The notes beneath the pieces are model-generated. The model worked only from the letters and a program-made list of their open reading frames with translations, had not been told where the DNA came from and ran no database searches. Below are positions 35,322 to 45,100 of a DNA stretch of 64,000 nt, in pieces. The DNA is taken from contig NZ_JBQKGW010000005.1 in NCBI RefSeq assembly GCF_052118625.1, positions 62,001 to 126,000 of the forward strand, read 5' to 3'. The position numbers and the translations under genes are program-made. Position 1 is the first letter of the stretch; each line of letters opens with the position of its first letter. This DNA is from Porcincola sp945869225 (GTDB taxonomy: Bacteria > Bacillota > Clostridia > Lachnospirales > Lachnospiraceae).

Positions 35322-36500
35322 TCAGGCTGCCTCCGGATATTTCTCGTAGAGCATCTTCAGAAGAATCGGAGTCAGAATCGAGCTGACGATGATCAGCAGG
35401 ATAACGGCTGTGAAATAGGAGCTGGTCATCAGGCCTGCTTTCAGTCCGCGCTGCGCGACAATCAGCGCAACCTCGCCACGGGTCATCATGCCGACACCGA
35501 TCTTCATGCTGTCGTGTCCGTTGAACCCGCACGCACGCCCCATCAGGCCGCAGCCGATGATCTTGCCGACGAGTCCGACCACGACAAATGCAAGTGAGAA
35601 AACAAGGATCGTTGTATCAAGCTGACGCAGGTTGGTCTGAAGGCCGATGCTTGCGAAGAAGACAGGTCCGAAGATCATGTAGGAATTGATATCAACCTTC
35701 CGCTCGATGTAATCGGACTCTCTGAGCGAACAGAGGATGACGCCAGCACAGTAGGCGCCGGTGATATCTGCCACACCGAAATATTTATCCGCAATATACG
35801 AAAGGGCAAACGCAAGTGCCACGCCCAGAATCGGGATTCTTCTTGTATGCGGAGAGCGCTTCTCCAGCTTTTTCATCAGCTGGAAGATGAAGTATCCGCC
35901 GACAAGGGCAATGGCAAAGAATGCCAGTGTCTTCAGGGCAACCACCCCGATGTTGTTGGACGGATCCTTCATGCTCATGACCGCGGTCAGGACGAGGATG
36001 CCGATGACATCATCGATGATGGCGGCGCTCATGATCGTCGTACCGACCGCCGTGTTCAGCTTGCCAAGCTCCTTGAGCGCCTGAACGGTGATCGAGACGG
36101 AGGTTGCTGCAAGGATCGTCCCGATAAAGAGTCCCTTCATGAATTCTTCGCTTCCGGGTCCTGCAAACCCATAGAAGCACATGTACAGAATGGTTCCGGC
36201 GAAAACAGGGACCGCAACGCCTGCAAGCGCAATCAGCGTTGCCTTCAGCCCGGATTCCTTCAGTTTTTCCATATCGGTCTCAAGCCCTGCCGAGAACATC
36301 AGCAGAATGACGCCGATCTCTCCCATGCCGGAAAGAAAGTTACTCTGCTTCACAAGACCGAATACGCTCGGACCGATCAGGATTCCGGATATGATCAGTC
36401 CTGCTACTTCCGGCATATGCAGTTTCCGTGCCACCAGGCTGAAAAACTTGCCGAAGACCAGAATAATGCATAGGTCTTTGAGTATTTCAAGTGTATCCAT
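35322..36500 (-). CDS. Na+/H+ antiporter, CPA2 family
   Basis: Integral membrane protein of 392 residues with about twelve hydrophobic segments, matching the monovalent cation:proton antiporter-2 family (NapA/KefB-like membrane domain). The ion-binding pair DD is in SAAIIDDVIGILVLTAV. FSAGLETDMEKLK and MMTRGEVALIVAQRG are other family blocks. There is no TrkA-N domain, so it resembles NapA more than KefB. The start at 36500 has GAGGAGG six bases upstream. Role: sodium or potassium/proton exchange at the cytoplasmic membrane; the ion is not determined. Confidence 0.93.
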   Translation of the reverse strand: MDTLEILKDLCIILVFGKFFSLVARKLHMPEVAGLIISGILIGPSVFGLVKQSNFLSGMGEIGVILLMFSAGLETDMEKLKESGLKATLIALAGVAVPVFAGTILYMCFYGFAGPGSEEFMKGLFIGTILAATSVSITVQALKELGKLNTAVGTTIMSAAIIDDVIGILVLTAVMSMKDPSNNIGVVALKTLAFFAIALVGGYFIFQLMKKLEKRSPHTRRIPILGVALAFALSYIADKYFGVADITGAYCAGVILCSLRESDYIERKVDINSYMIFGPVFFASIGLQTNLRQLDTTILVFSLAFVVVGLVGKIIGCGLMGRACGFNGHDSMKIGVGMMTRGEVALIVAQRGLKAGLMTSSYFTAVILLIIVSSILTPILLKMLYEKYPEAA

Positions 36501-36636
36501 AAGATGCCTCCTCACTCATATCGTTGGTTCCGTCACTTCCGGAGCCTGTGCCGCATTCCATCATAGCACATGTGTGCAAGCCCCCTGTTGCAAAGCTCAA
36601 ACACAGGCTTTCAGCATCGCCTGACGCGTCTTCTTC

Positions 36637-36671
36637 AAAAAAGGCGCGCCTGCATCTTTCTGCGGCGCACC
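36637..36671 (-). terminator. terminator of yajC
   Basis: GGCGCGCC (36643-36650) pairs with GGCGCACC (36664-36671, one G-U pair), followed by six U on the minus strand. It lies just after the yajC stop. Confidence 0.8.
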
Positions 36672-36704
36672 TTCCATGGCATGACCTCATGCTGTTATAC
36701 AGCA

Positions 36705-37247
36705 TTACTGCTGCTCTTTCTGCTCTTTCTTCTCTTCCTTCGCTTCCCTGGCTGCCTTGTTTTCCTCGACGGCCTTCTCCTTCTCCTGAATTCTTGCCTG
36801 CTTCATGGCTTCCTTTGCCTCTCTTGCAGCGGCTCTCGGTCCCTTGACAGCAGCCTTTTTCGGAGCACCACTTTCCGTGGCCTTCTCCGGCTCAGAAGGT
36901 GCCGGAGCGGAGTCGGATGCCTTTTCAATCTCGGCAATCGCGGACTTTCTCATCGGAATGCGGCAGTTCTTGTTGTTGCCGAACTCCACGATGCAGTCCT
37001 CCTCATCGACAGCGATCACAATGCCGTAGAAGCCGGAGGTTGTGACAACCGTGTCTCCGACCTCCATCTGTGAAATCATCGTCTGCAGTCTCTTCTGCTC
37101 CTTCTTCTGCGGACGAATCGCGAAGAAGTACATCGCGCCGAAGATGATGACCATATAGATGATCATCATAAAAAGTCCGCCGCCGCCCGCAGCTGCGGAG
37201 CTGCCGCCTGCGGTCAGAACAGATACCGGTAAAAGAGCTGAATTCAT
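36705..37247 (-). CDS. yajC: preprotein translocase subunit YajC, long charged tail
   Basis: YajC joins the SecDF part of the Sec translocon. Of 180 residues, one membrane helix lies at about 24-44 (LFMMIIYMVIIFGAMYFF), followed by RPQKKEQKR and the conserved QMEVGDTVVTTSGFYGIV. YajC is usually about 90-110 residues; here about 75 extra residues form a Lys/Glu/Ala-rich tail that should be a charged helix or disordered. The start at 37247 has AGGAGG eight bases upstream. It follows tgt on the same strand, the usual tgt-yajC order, but has its own promoter. Confidence 0.92.
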   Translation of the reverse strand: MNSALLPVSVLTAGGSSAAAGGGGLFMMIIYMVIIFGAMYFFAIRPQKKEQKRLQTMISQMEVGDTVVTTSGFYGIVIAVDEEDCIVEFGNNKNCRIPMRKSAIAEIEKASDSAPAPSEPEKATESGAPKKAAVKGPRAAAREAKEAMKQARIQEKEKAVEENKAAREAKEEKKEQKEQQ

Positions 37248-37286
37248 GTTCGTATCCTCCTGCGTAGTCTGAATCAAACTTTTTTC

Positions 37287-37315
37287 ATTTTACACAAATT
37301 CACAATCTGTATCAA
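37287..37315 (-). promoter_or_regulatory. promoter of yajC
   Basis: On the minus strand TTGATA (37310-37315), a 17-base spacer and TAAAAT (37287-37292) lie between the tgt stop and yajC. Confidence 0.78.
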
Positions 37316-37332
37316 GCATTATTCTGGCGGTC

Positions 37333-38475
37333 TCAGCAGTCCGGGGTATTATAGGCCTCGGTAAAGTCTCTGCGGAACTGCTCATATCGATGTTCGTCAA
37401 TTGCGTTTCGAATCTCCTCCATCAGATGATTGTAAAAATAAAGGTTGTGCAGAACCATCAGCCGCATCCCGAGCATCTCCTTCGCCTTGAACAGGTGATG
37501 AATGTACGCTCTGGAATAAGACCTGCAGGCCGGACAGCCGCAGCCCTCCTCGATCGGCCGCTCGTCAAACATGAATTTCGCATTCAGCAGATTGATCTTC
37601 CCATGGTGCGTGTAGGCATGCCCGTGCCTGCCGTTTCGAGTCGGATAGACACAGTCAAAGAAGTCGACCCCACGGTAGACACCCTCGACAATGTTCAGCG
37701 GTGTCCCGACCCCCATCAGGTAGACCGGCTTGTCCTGCGGCAGATACGGAACCGTGCTGTCAAGGATCCGGTACATCTCCTCATGTGTCTCACCGACCGC
37801 AAGACCGCCGACCGCGTATCCGTCCAGGTCAAGCTCCGTGATCCGCTTTGCGTTCTCGATACGGATATCGTCGTACACTGCACCCTGGTTGATGCCGAAA
37901 AGCATCTGATGCCGGTTGATCGTATCCTCGAGCCCGTTCAGGCGCTTCATTTCCGTCTGACAGCGGACAAGCCAGCGATAGGTTCTCGCAACAGAATTCT
38001 CCACATAGCTTCGCTCCGCCTTCGAAGGCGGACATTCATCGAATGCCATCGCGATCGTGGAAGCCAGATTCGACTGAATCTGCATGCTCTGCTCCGGTCC
38101 CATAAAGATTCTGTGCCCGTCGATATGTGAGTGAAACGTCACGCCTTCTTCCTTGATCTTCCGAAGTCCTGCCAGAGAAAAAACCTGAAATCCGCCCGAA
38201 TCGGTCAGGATCGGCCTGTCCCAGTTCATGAACCGATGAAGTCCGCCAAGCTTTTTGATCGCCTCATCGCCGGTCCGGACATGCAGGTGATAGGTATTGC
38301 TGAGCTCGATCTGCGTCCCGATGCCCCGAAGGTCATCCGTCGAGACAGCGCCCTTGATTGCGCCGACCGTGCCCACATTCATGAACACAGGAGTCTGCAC
38401 TGTTCCGTGGACCGTGCGGAATTCCCCGCGCTTCGCGCGGCCATCCGTAGTAAGAAGTGTATAGTTTTTGCTCAT
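37333..38475 (-). CDS. tgt: tRNA-guanine transglycosylase
   Basis: Inserts queuine or its precursor preQ1 into the anticodon wobble position of tRNAs for Asp, Asn, His and Tyr. The protein has 380 residues, typical for bacteria. ILTDSGGFQVFSL holds an active-site aspartate and DCVYPTRNGRHG the nucleophile region. The zinc site is in GCGCPACRSYSRAYIHHLF. It precedes yajC and follows exonuclease III on the same strand. Confidence 0.97.
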   Translation of the reverse strand: MSKNYTLLTTDGRAKRGEFRTVHGTVQTPVFMNVGTVGAIKGAVSTDDLRGIGTQIELSNTYHLHVRTGDEAIKKLGGLHRFMNWDRPILTDSGGFQVFSLAGLRKIKEEGVTFHSHIDGHRIFMGPEQSMQIQSNLASTIAMAFDECPPSKAERSYVENSVARTYRWLVRCQTEMKRLNGLEDTINRHQMLFGINQGAVYDDIRIENAKRITELDLDGYAVGGLAVGETHEEMYRILDSTVPYLPQDKPVYLMGVGTPLNIVEGVYRGVDFFDCVYPTRNGRHGHAYTHHGKINLLNAKFMFDERPIEEGCGCPACRSYSRAYIHHLFKAKEMLGMRLMVLHNLYFYNHLMEEIRNAIDEHRYEQFRRDFTEAYNTPDC

Positions 38476-38524
38476 GTCTGATTATTTCTTTCCTTTCCCT
38501 GACTTTTTTAGATGCTCCCGGCCT

Positions 38525-39283
38525 TCAGATATCCGCATCCAGTTCCACCGGGCAGTGGTCGGACCCGAAGATCTCGGTATGGATGTCTGCAGCCTGCAGC
38601 TTTTGATCGATTCTCTTGGATGTGATGAAGTAGTCGATACGCCAGCCTGCATTCTTTTCTCTGGCATGGAAGCGGTAACTCCACCAGGAATAGATGCCTG
38701 TCTCGTCCGGATGAAAATACCGGAAGGTGTCCGTGAATCCGGCATTGAGAAGCTCTGTCATCTTGTCCCGCTCCTCATCCGTGAATCCGGCATTCTTTCT
38801 GTTTGTCTTCGGGTTCTTGAGGTCGATCTCCTCATGTGCAACATTCAGGTCTCCGCAGACGATGACCGGTTTCCGCGCATCCAGCTTCTTCATATAAGCG
38901 CGGAAATCATCCTCCCATCTCATCCGGTAGTCAAGCCTTCTGAGACCGTCCTGGGAGTTCGGCGTATAGCAGGTTATGAAATAGTAGTCCGGAAATTCCA
39001 ATGTGATCACACGTCCCTCATGGTCATGCTCCTCGATTCCGATCCCGTATGTAACCGCCATGGGTTTCAGCCGGGTGAAGATCGCCGTCCCTGAATAACC
39101 CTTCTTCTCCGCGTAATTCCAGTACTGAAGATACTCCTCCGGAAGCTTCAGATCAATCTGACCCTCCTGGAGCTTGGTTTCCTGCAGACAGAAGATGTCC
39201 GCATTCAGTTTTTCAAATGATTCTTCGAATCCTTTTCCCATGCAGGCTCTCAGGCCGTTCACATTCCAGCTGACTGCTCTCAT
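38525..39283 (-). CDS. xth: exodeoxyribonuclease III / AP endonuclease
   Basis: Mg-dependent DNA repair nuclease of 252 residues that cuts at abasic sites. It begins MRAVSWNVNGLRACMGKGF; the metal glutamate is in CLQETKLQ, GDLNVAHEEIDLKNPK holds the Asp/Asn pair, and the C-terminal GSDHCPVEL has the catalytic histidine. It lies 50 bases before tgt on the same strand. Confidence 0.96.
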   Translation of the reverse strand: MRAVSWNVNGLRACMGKGFEESFEKLNADIFCLQETKLQEGQIDLKLPEEYLQYWNYAEKKGYSGTAIFTRLKPMAVTYGIGIEEHDHEGRVITLEFPDYYFITCYTPNSQDGLRRLDYRMRWEDDFRAYMKKLDARKPVIVCGDLNVAHEEIDLKNPKTNRKNAGFTDEERDKMTELLNAGFTDTFRYFHPDETGIYSWWSYRFHAREKNAGWRIDYFITSKRIDQKLQAADIHTEIFGSDHCPVELDADI

Positions 39284-39440
39284 AGATGCATATTCCCCTT
39301 TCCATCTGCCGGCTGCTGCCGTTATTTTTCACCATGCGTCCTCTCCCGAATCAATCGGCCGCCTTCTCCGCCAGGATCAGCTCATTTTGTATGAAATCGG
39401 CTGCCTTCCTGACCGCGATCAGCCCCTCTTGCATGCTCCT

Positions 39441-41840
39441 TCATCTTACCTTGACAGACCGGGTCTTTGAATACTTTCCATAGTACGTGACTCCGCGAAG
39501 GATCCGATATGGTCTGATCCGGACATAGTACCGTTTCTTTCCAGTCAGCTTCGAGATCGTCCTGCTGGTCTTCTTTGTCCAATAGGTCTTCAGGGTCCTG
39601 CCCCTGAACTTTTTGTTTCTGCAGACCTGAATTTCATAGCCTGCCGCATAGGAAACTTTCCTGAAGCGGATCTTCAGCCTCTTCTTCCCGGCAGACAGAG
39701 AACGGACGGCTGGTTTTGCCTTCCTGACCTTTGTGATCTTTTTCTTCTCGGTCTTTGTAATCCGGTAGTTGTGGATCGTCGATCCGCCCTGGTACCAGGA
39801 GGAGAGCGTCAGCTTGTTTGTAAACGGGTCATACAGCGCGTTCACGATAACGGTGATCGTCTCTCCGGAATAAATCGTGTTGTAAATATCCCCGCCTTTG
39901 TCCTGAATGATCTGGTAACTGTAGGTTCCAGGCTGAGTGATCCAGACCGGTGAAAATGTAAACATCCCTCCGGCGTTCGTCACGCTCGCGATTCTCTGCC
40001 CGCCAGCGTACAGACCTGCCTGAAACTCTCCATCCCTCGGATAACTGTTCTGGACACTGACGGGTGCCGACACGGTCGCGGCTGCAGCCTCCGGGTTGAT
40101 AAAGTAATAGCCGGCCCGTCCATTTTCGTTGAACTGCAGGATCATCCTTCCGTTGTCAAACATGATGGACTCGATTTCTCGATGTGTCCCGTCAGATGAA
40201 GCCGGAATATAGTAGGTCTTCAGCAGGTTTCCGTAGAGATCGTAGATCCAGACAACATTGTCGCCCTTTCTGAAACGTCCATCCGGAACCGGCTCATACT
40301 TGGATGAGCGCCCGCCCTCACTGGCTGTGAAGTAAACAAGCCCGTTCCAGGTTCCGCAGTTCTGATAGATCAGGTTGGACGGGACATGAAAGGAGCTGAT
40401 TTTCCTTGAGAAATCACCGCTGTACACGGTCGCTGTTTCAACGGAATTGGACCGGTTGCCCAGGAAGAAGACATCTCTTGTTTCATCATAGGAGATGGAA
40501 TTGTAATACTGGCCGACCCGGATCCGCCGCTTCACTTTCAGGGTCGAAGCGTCCAGGACAATGATCTGGTATACCCCATCCGTCTTGACGGGCGTTGTGT
40601 AAATTTCATTTCGAGACGCGACATAGGTCATGTCGTTTGAGTGTCCCAGATTCGTATCCGCAAGCTGACTGGAGATCAGCGCATACGATGCCCTGTCCAG
40701 CAGGACAAGCGGGTTGGTCTTTCCGGCCGGCTTCAGGAAGGAGGAAATGACAAACCCGGGTGTGATGGTTCCGCCTTCAAGCGCCGTTCCATAAGGTCTT
40801 GAGATCCTTGTCAGATTTGTGAGGGAGACCGGTGTCAGGTCGGTCTGATCCACATCGACCTGCGGAACGAAGGTCAGCGCCGCAATCGGGTTCCTCTCTC
40901 CGCCTTCCTGACCATCGGCTGTCAGTTTCCAGGAAAACACCGGAATCTGAACCGGGTCAGGTGTTTCGATGTCACCGGCACTGTCAGTGCCTGTTTCAGT
41001 TTTGCCGTTTTCTTCCTTGCTGCTTTCATCCTTGCCGCTTTCTTTTTCGGCCTCGGGAAGCGTCTTCCACCCTGCCTGGTATGCCGTAAGGGTGAACGTC
41101 TTCTCTGCAAGCGGCTTGAAATGAGGAACCGCCACCTGGACAGAATAGGTTTTCGTCACGTCCTTATACGCCTTGGTCGAAGGATCCGGCTGTCCCATGT
41201 TCCAGTCAGATTTTACCGTGATCGGTTTCAGGCTCAGCACACCGGCCTCTCCTGTATCCCGTTTGACTGTGTCACTTGAATACACCTTCTGTCCGGTACT
41301 CTGGTCTGTGATTGTCACCGAATAGTGACTGATCGGGTTATCCGGAGCAGTTGACAGATAGGTGGCTGTCTGGGGATTCAGGCCGCGGAAGTCGAATCTG
41401 ACTACAACCTGGATATCCGCCGAACCCTTTGTCTCGATGGAGACAGGACTTTCAGCTGCCGTCTCCTCTCTGACTGCCGCTGTCTCTGTTTCTGCAGACT
41501 TTTCTGAGGCCGGAGCAGACTCGGTCGATACCGGAGCAGACTCGGTCGATGCCGGAGCGGACTCAGTCGATGCCGGAGCAGACTCGGTCGATGCCGGAAC
41601 GGACTCGGTCGATTCCGGAGCGGACTCAGTCGATGCCGGAGCAGACTCGGTCTCTGGCTCTGATTCCGATGCTTTTACGGTCTCGCCGGCAGATGTCTGT
41701 TCTGACTCAGTTTCCGTTGTCTGTACATCTGCCCAGGCGCTCCCGACAGTCCCTGCGGTCAAAACCGCTGCCAGCGTCAGAGCCGCCCATCTCTTCGTCT
41801 TCGAAAAATGGCGGTCAGCAGCCCTCTCCAATCTTTGCAT
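39441..41840 (-). CDS. secreted repeat-containing surface protein
   Basis: Predicted exported protein of about 799 residues. Taking the ATG at 41840, the N-terminus MQRLERAADRHFSKTKRW is followed by the hydrophobic ALTLAAVLTAGTVGSAWA, a good signal peptide ending near AWA. GTG or TTG starts upstream, up to 41894, are possible. A Ser/Thr/Glu/Ala/Pro-rich linker with STESAPA repeats follows, then beta-rich regions, a central part that may be a beta-propeller, a pilin/FctA-like segment (TQPGTYSYQIIQDKGGD) and a C-terminal fibronectin-type domain rich in lysine. There is no LPXTG anchor; the basic C-terminal domain may hold the wall. Function is not recognised. Confidence 0.8.
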   Translation of the reverse strand: MQRLERAADRHFSKTKRWAALTLAAVLTAGTVGSAWADVQTTETESEQTSAGETVKASESEPETESAPASTESAPESTESVPASTESAPASTESAPASTESAPVSTESAPASEKSAETETAAVREETAAESPVSIETKGSADIQVVVRFDFRGLNPQTATYLSTAPDNPISHYSVTITDQSTGQKVYSSDTVKRDTGEAGVLSLKPITVKSDWNMGQPDPSTKAYKDVTKTYSVQVAVPHFKPLAEKTFTLTAYQAGWKTLPEAEKESGKDESSKEENGKTETGTDSAGDIETPDPVQIPVFSWKLTADGQEGGERNPIAALTFVPQVDVDQTDLTPVSLTNLTRISRPYGTALEGGTITPGFVISSFLKPAGKTNPLVLLDRASYALISSQLADTNLGHSNDMTYVASRNEIYTTPVKTDGVYQIIVLDASTLKVKRRIRVGQYYNSISYDETRDVFFLGNRSNSVETATVYSGDFSRKISSFHVPSNLIYQNCGTWNGLVYFTASEGGRSSKYEPVPDGRFRKGDNVVWIYDLYGNLLKTYYIPASSDGTHREIESIMFDNGRMILQFNENGRAGYYFINPEAAAATVSAPVSVQNSYPRDGEFQAGLYAGGQRIASVTNAGGMFTFSPVWITQPGTYSYQIIQDKGGDIYNTIYSGETITVIVNALYDPFTNKLTLSSWYQGGSTIHNYRITKTEKKKITKVRKAKPAVRSLSAGKKRLKIRFRKVSYAAGYEIQVCRNKKFRGRTLKTYWTKKTSRTISKLTGKKRYYVRIRPYRILRGVTYYGKYSKTRSVKVR
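41509..41655 (-). repeat. 21-bp tandem repeat, seven copies, in the secreted protein
   Basis: Seven units of 21 bases, starting at 41509, 41530, 41551, 41572, 41593, 41614 and 41635, encode STESAPA-type heptads. Near-identity between units suggests copy-number change by slippage and a variable-length stalk. Confidence 0.9.
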
Positions 41841-42052
41841 TTTTGGCATTTCCTGCAATCCTTGCAATCTTTTCAATTCTCCCACGCCTTTCACGCTCCT
41901 GCCGCATTCATCGGGCAGGACATTCTATTCCCTGACAGATGTCAGAGTCCGGCAGCCCTCCTGCCATTCAGCTGTATATGTTATCAAATCTGTTCATGAT
42001 GCTCAATACATTCACCGGTCTTTGTTGCTTCTCCTGCTCCTTCGGACTGTTG

Positions 42053-42058
42053 TATAAT
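42053..42058 (+). promoter_or_regulatory. -10 element before the dehydratase/activase gene
   Basis: A perfect TATAAT lies about 60 bases before the coding start. No convincing -35 is seen at the right distance. Confidence 0.5.
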
Positions 42059-42116
42059 AGCCCATTGTGAATCAGATCATACACATATTTTTAATAAGAA
42101 GGAATTGTTGAGTTTT

Positions 42117-45100
42117 ATGGAACAGAATACAAAGTTCGCACTTGGCGTTGACATCGGTTCCACCACCGTCAAGGTGGCCGTTCTTGATGAGAGCAAACAG
42201 CTGCTGTTTTCAGATTATCAGCGGCATTTTGCGGATATTCAGGGTACACTTGCCCGCCTTGTGAAGGAAGCCCGGGAGGCAGTCGGGGACGTGAAGGTCT
42301 CCCCGGTGATCACGGGCTCCGGCGGCCTTGCGCTCGCAGGAAACATGGATATTCCCTTCGTCCAGGAGGTCATTGCGGTCTCAACGGCCTTGAAAAAATA
42401 TGCGCCGCAGACAGATGTCGCGATTGAGCTCGGCGGGGAGGATGCCAAGATCATCTACTTTGACGGCTCCTCGATCGACCAGCGTATGAACGGTACCTGC
42501 GCCGGCGGTACCGGTTCCTTCATTGATCAGATGGCTTCCCTTCTTCAGACCGATGTCACGGGTCTGAATGAGTACGCGAAGCACTATCAGTCTCTCTATA
42601 CCATCGCGGCCAGATGCGGTGTTTTCGCCAAGACCGACATTCAGCCTCTGATCAACGACGGCGCGACAAAGGAAGACCTCGCCGCCTCCATATTCCAGGC
42701 AGTTGTAAACCAGACCATCTCCGGTCTAGCCTGCGGGCGTCCGATCCGGGGGCATGTTGCTTTCCTCGGCGGGCCGCTCCATTTCCTGAGTGAACTGCGG
42801 GCTGCCTTCATCCGCACGCTGAAGCTTGACGACGAGCATGCCATCATCCCGGACAATTCCCATCTGTTCGCCGCTATCGGCGCCGGTCTGAACGCTCATT
42901 CCACGATGGCCGTCAACCACTCGAAGGCGCACGAAAAACTTGCCGAGCAGCTTTATGAGGATGGGAAGCCCGTTACGGATGCGGATTCCGACCGACTGCT
43001 GAGTGAGCTGGAGAAGGAGCTGACGGACGGCGTTCAGATTCAGTTCGAGGTGCCGCGCATGGAGCCTCTCTTCGCCTCTCAGGATGAGTATGACGACTTC
43101 ATCGAGCGCCAGAATCAGTATAACGTAGCGACGGAGGAGCTGGAGTCCTACAGCGGAAACTGCTTTCTTGGTATCGATGCCGGCTCGACAACAACAAAAG
43201 CAGCGCTCGTCTCGGAGGACGGCTCCCTCCTGTATTCATTTTACAGCAACAACAATGGCAGCCCGCTGAAAACCGCCATCCGGGCGATCGAGGAGATCTA
43301 TGACCGGCTGCCTGAGGATGCCCATATTGTCTATTCCTGCTCCACCGGCTACGGCGAGGCGCTGGTCAAGTCTGCCCTGATGCTGGACGAGGGTGAAGTT
43401 GAGACCATCGCGCACTACTACGCGGCGTCCTTCTTCGACCCGGATGTGGACTGTATCCTTGACATCGGCGGCCAGGATATGAAGTGCATCAAAATCAAGA
43501 ATCACGCGGTTGATTCGGTACAGCTCAACGAGGCCTGCTCCTCCGGCTGCGGATCCTTCATCGAGACCTTTGCAAAGTCTCTGAACTATTCAGTGGAGGA
43601 CTTCGCGAAAGCGGCGCTGTTTGCCGAACACCCCTTTGACCTCGGGACCCGGTGCACGGTCTTCATGAACTCAAAGGTCAAGCAGGCGCAGAAGGAAGGG
43701 GCCAGTGTCGAGGATATCTCCGCCGGCCTGTCCTACTCTGTCATCAAAAATGCTCTCTACAAGGTCATAAAGGTTTCCGATGCCAGAGAGCTTGGACGCC
43801 ACATCGTCTGCCAGGGCGGAACCTTCTATAACGACGGTGTCCTGAGAGCGTTCGAGAAGATTGCCGGCTGTGAGGCCATCCGCCCGGACATTGCGGGCAT
43901 CATGGGCGCGTTCGGAGCCGGACTGATCGCGAGGGAGCGCTATGAGGAAGGGAAACAGACTTCCATGCTCTCGATCCGCCAGATCCGTGCGCTCCAGTAT
44001 ACAACACACAATGCCAAGTGCCAGGGCTGCACGAATCACTGCAGACTGACAGTGAACCATTTCTCCGGCGGACGGACCTTCATCTCCGGAAACCGGTGTG
44101 AGCGCGGAATCGGCAAGAAGAAGAATGCCGAAAACCTGCCGAATATGTATGATTTCAAGAATCATCTGCTTTTCGACAGGGAGGTTCTGCCGGAGGATGA
44201 GGCGGAGCGGGGAACGATCGGTATCCCGCGCGTGCTGAATATGTACGAGCTGTACCCATTCTGGCACCTGTTCTTCACGAAGCTGAAGTATCATGTCGTG
44301 CTTTCACCGGCAAGCACGCACCGGATCTACGAGCTTGGCATCGAGTCAATCCCGTCTGAGTCCGAGTGCTATCCGGCCAAGCTGACGCATGGTCACATCG
44401 AGTGGCTGATCGCGCAGGGTGTGAAAAAAATCTTCTATCCCTGTATTCCCTATGAGCGGAAGGAGTTCAAGGAGGCCGGCAATCATTATGACTGCCCGAT
44501 CGTGACATCCTACCCGATGAACATCAAGAACAATGTCGAGACGATCCGTTCAAAGAACATCGATTTCATCTGCCCGTTCATATCTTTCGAGAGCCTGAAG
44601 ACGGTCACGGAACAGCTTGTCGATGTCTTCTCCGACCTTCCGGAGCGGGAGGTGCGCGAGGCGGCTTCAGCTGCATGGACGGAGCTGGACCGCACAAGGC
44701 AGGCGGTCTATGCGGAAGGACAGCGGATCCTGGACTACCTGGAGGAGACCGGAAAACATGGCATCGTGCTGGCAGGGCGGCCTTACCACATCGATCCGGA
44801 GATCAACCATGGCATTCCGGAAATGATCAACTCCTATGGCATGGCTGTTCTCTCTGAGGATTCCATCTCGGAGCTTGCCCCGATTGACCGTCCGCTTCGT
44901 GTCCTTGACCAGTGGATGTACCACACGCGGCTCTACGGCGCTGCGGAGTTTGTAAAGCAGCGCGACAACCTGGATCTCATCCAGCTCAACTCGTTCGGCT
45001 GCGGCGTCGATGCGGTCACGACCGACCAGGTCGATGAGATCCTGACCGGCTCGGACAAGCTCTACACCTGCCTGAAGATCGACGAGGTCAACAATCTTGG

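Noticed and set aside
41509..41655. CRISPR-like or intergenic satellite repeat
   Set aside because: The 21-bp units are contiguous and in frame, encoding STESAPA heptads.
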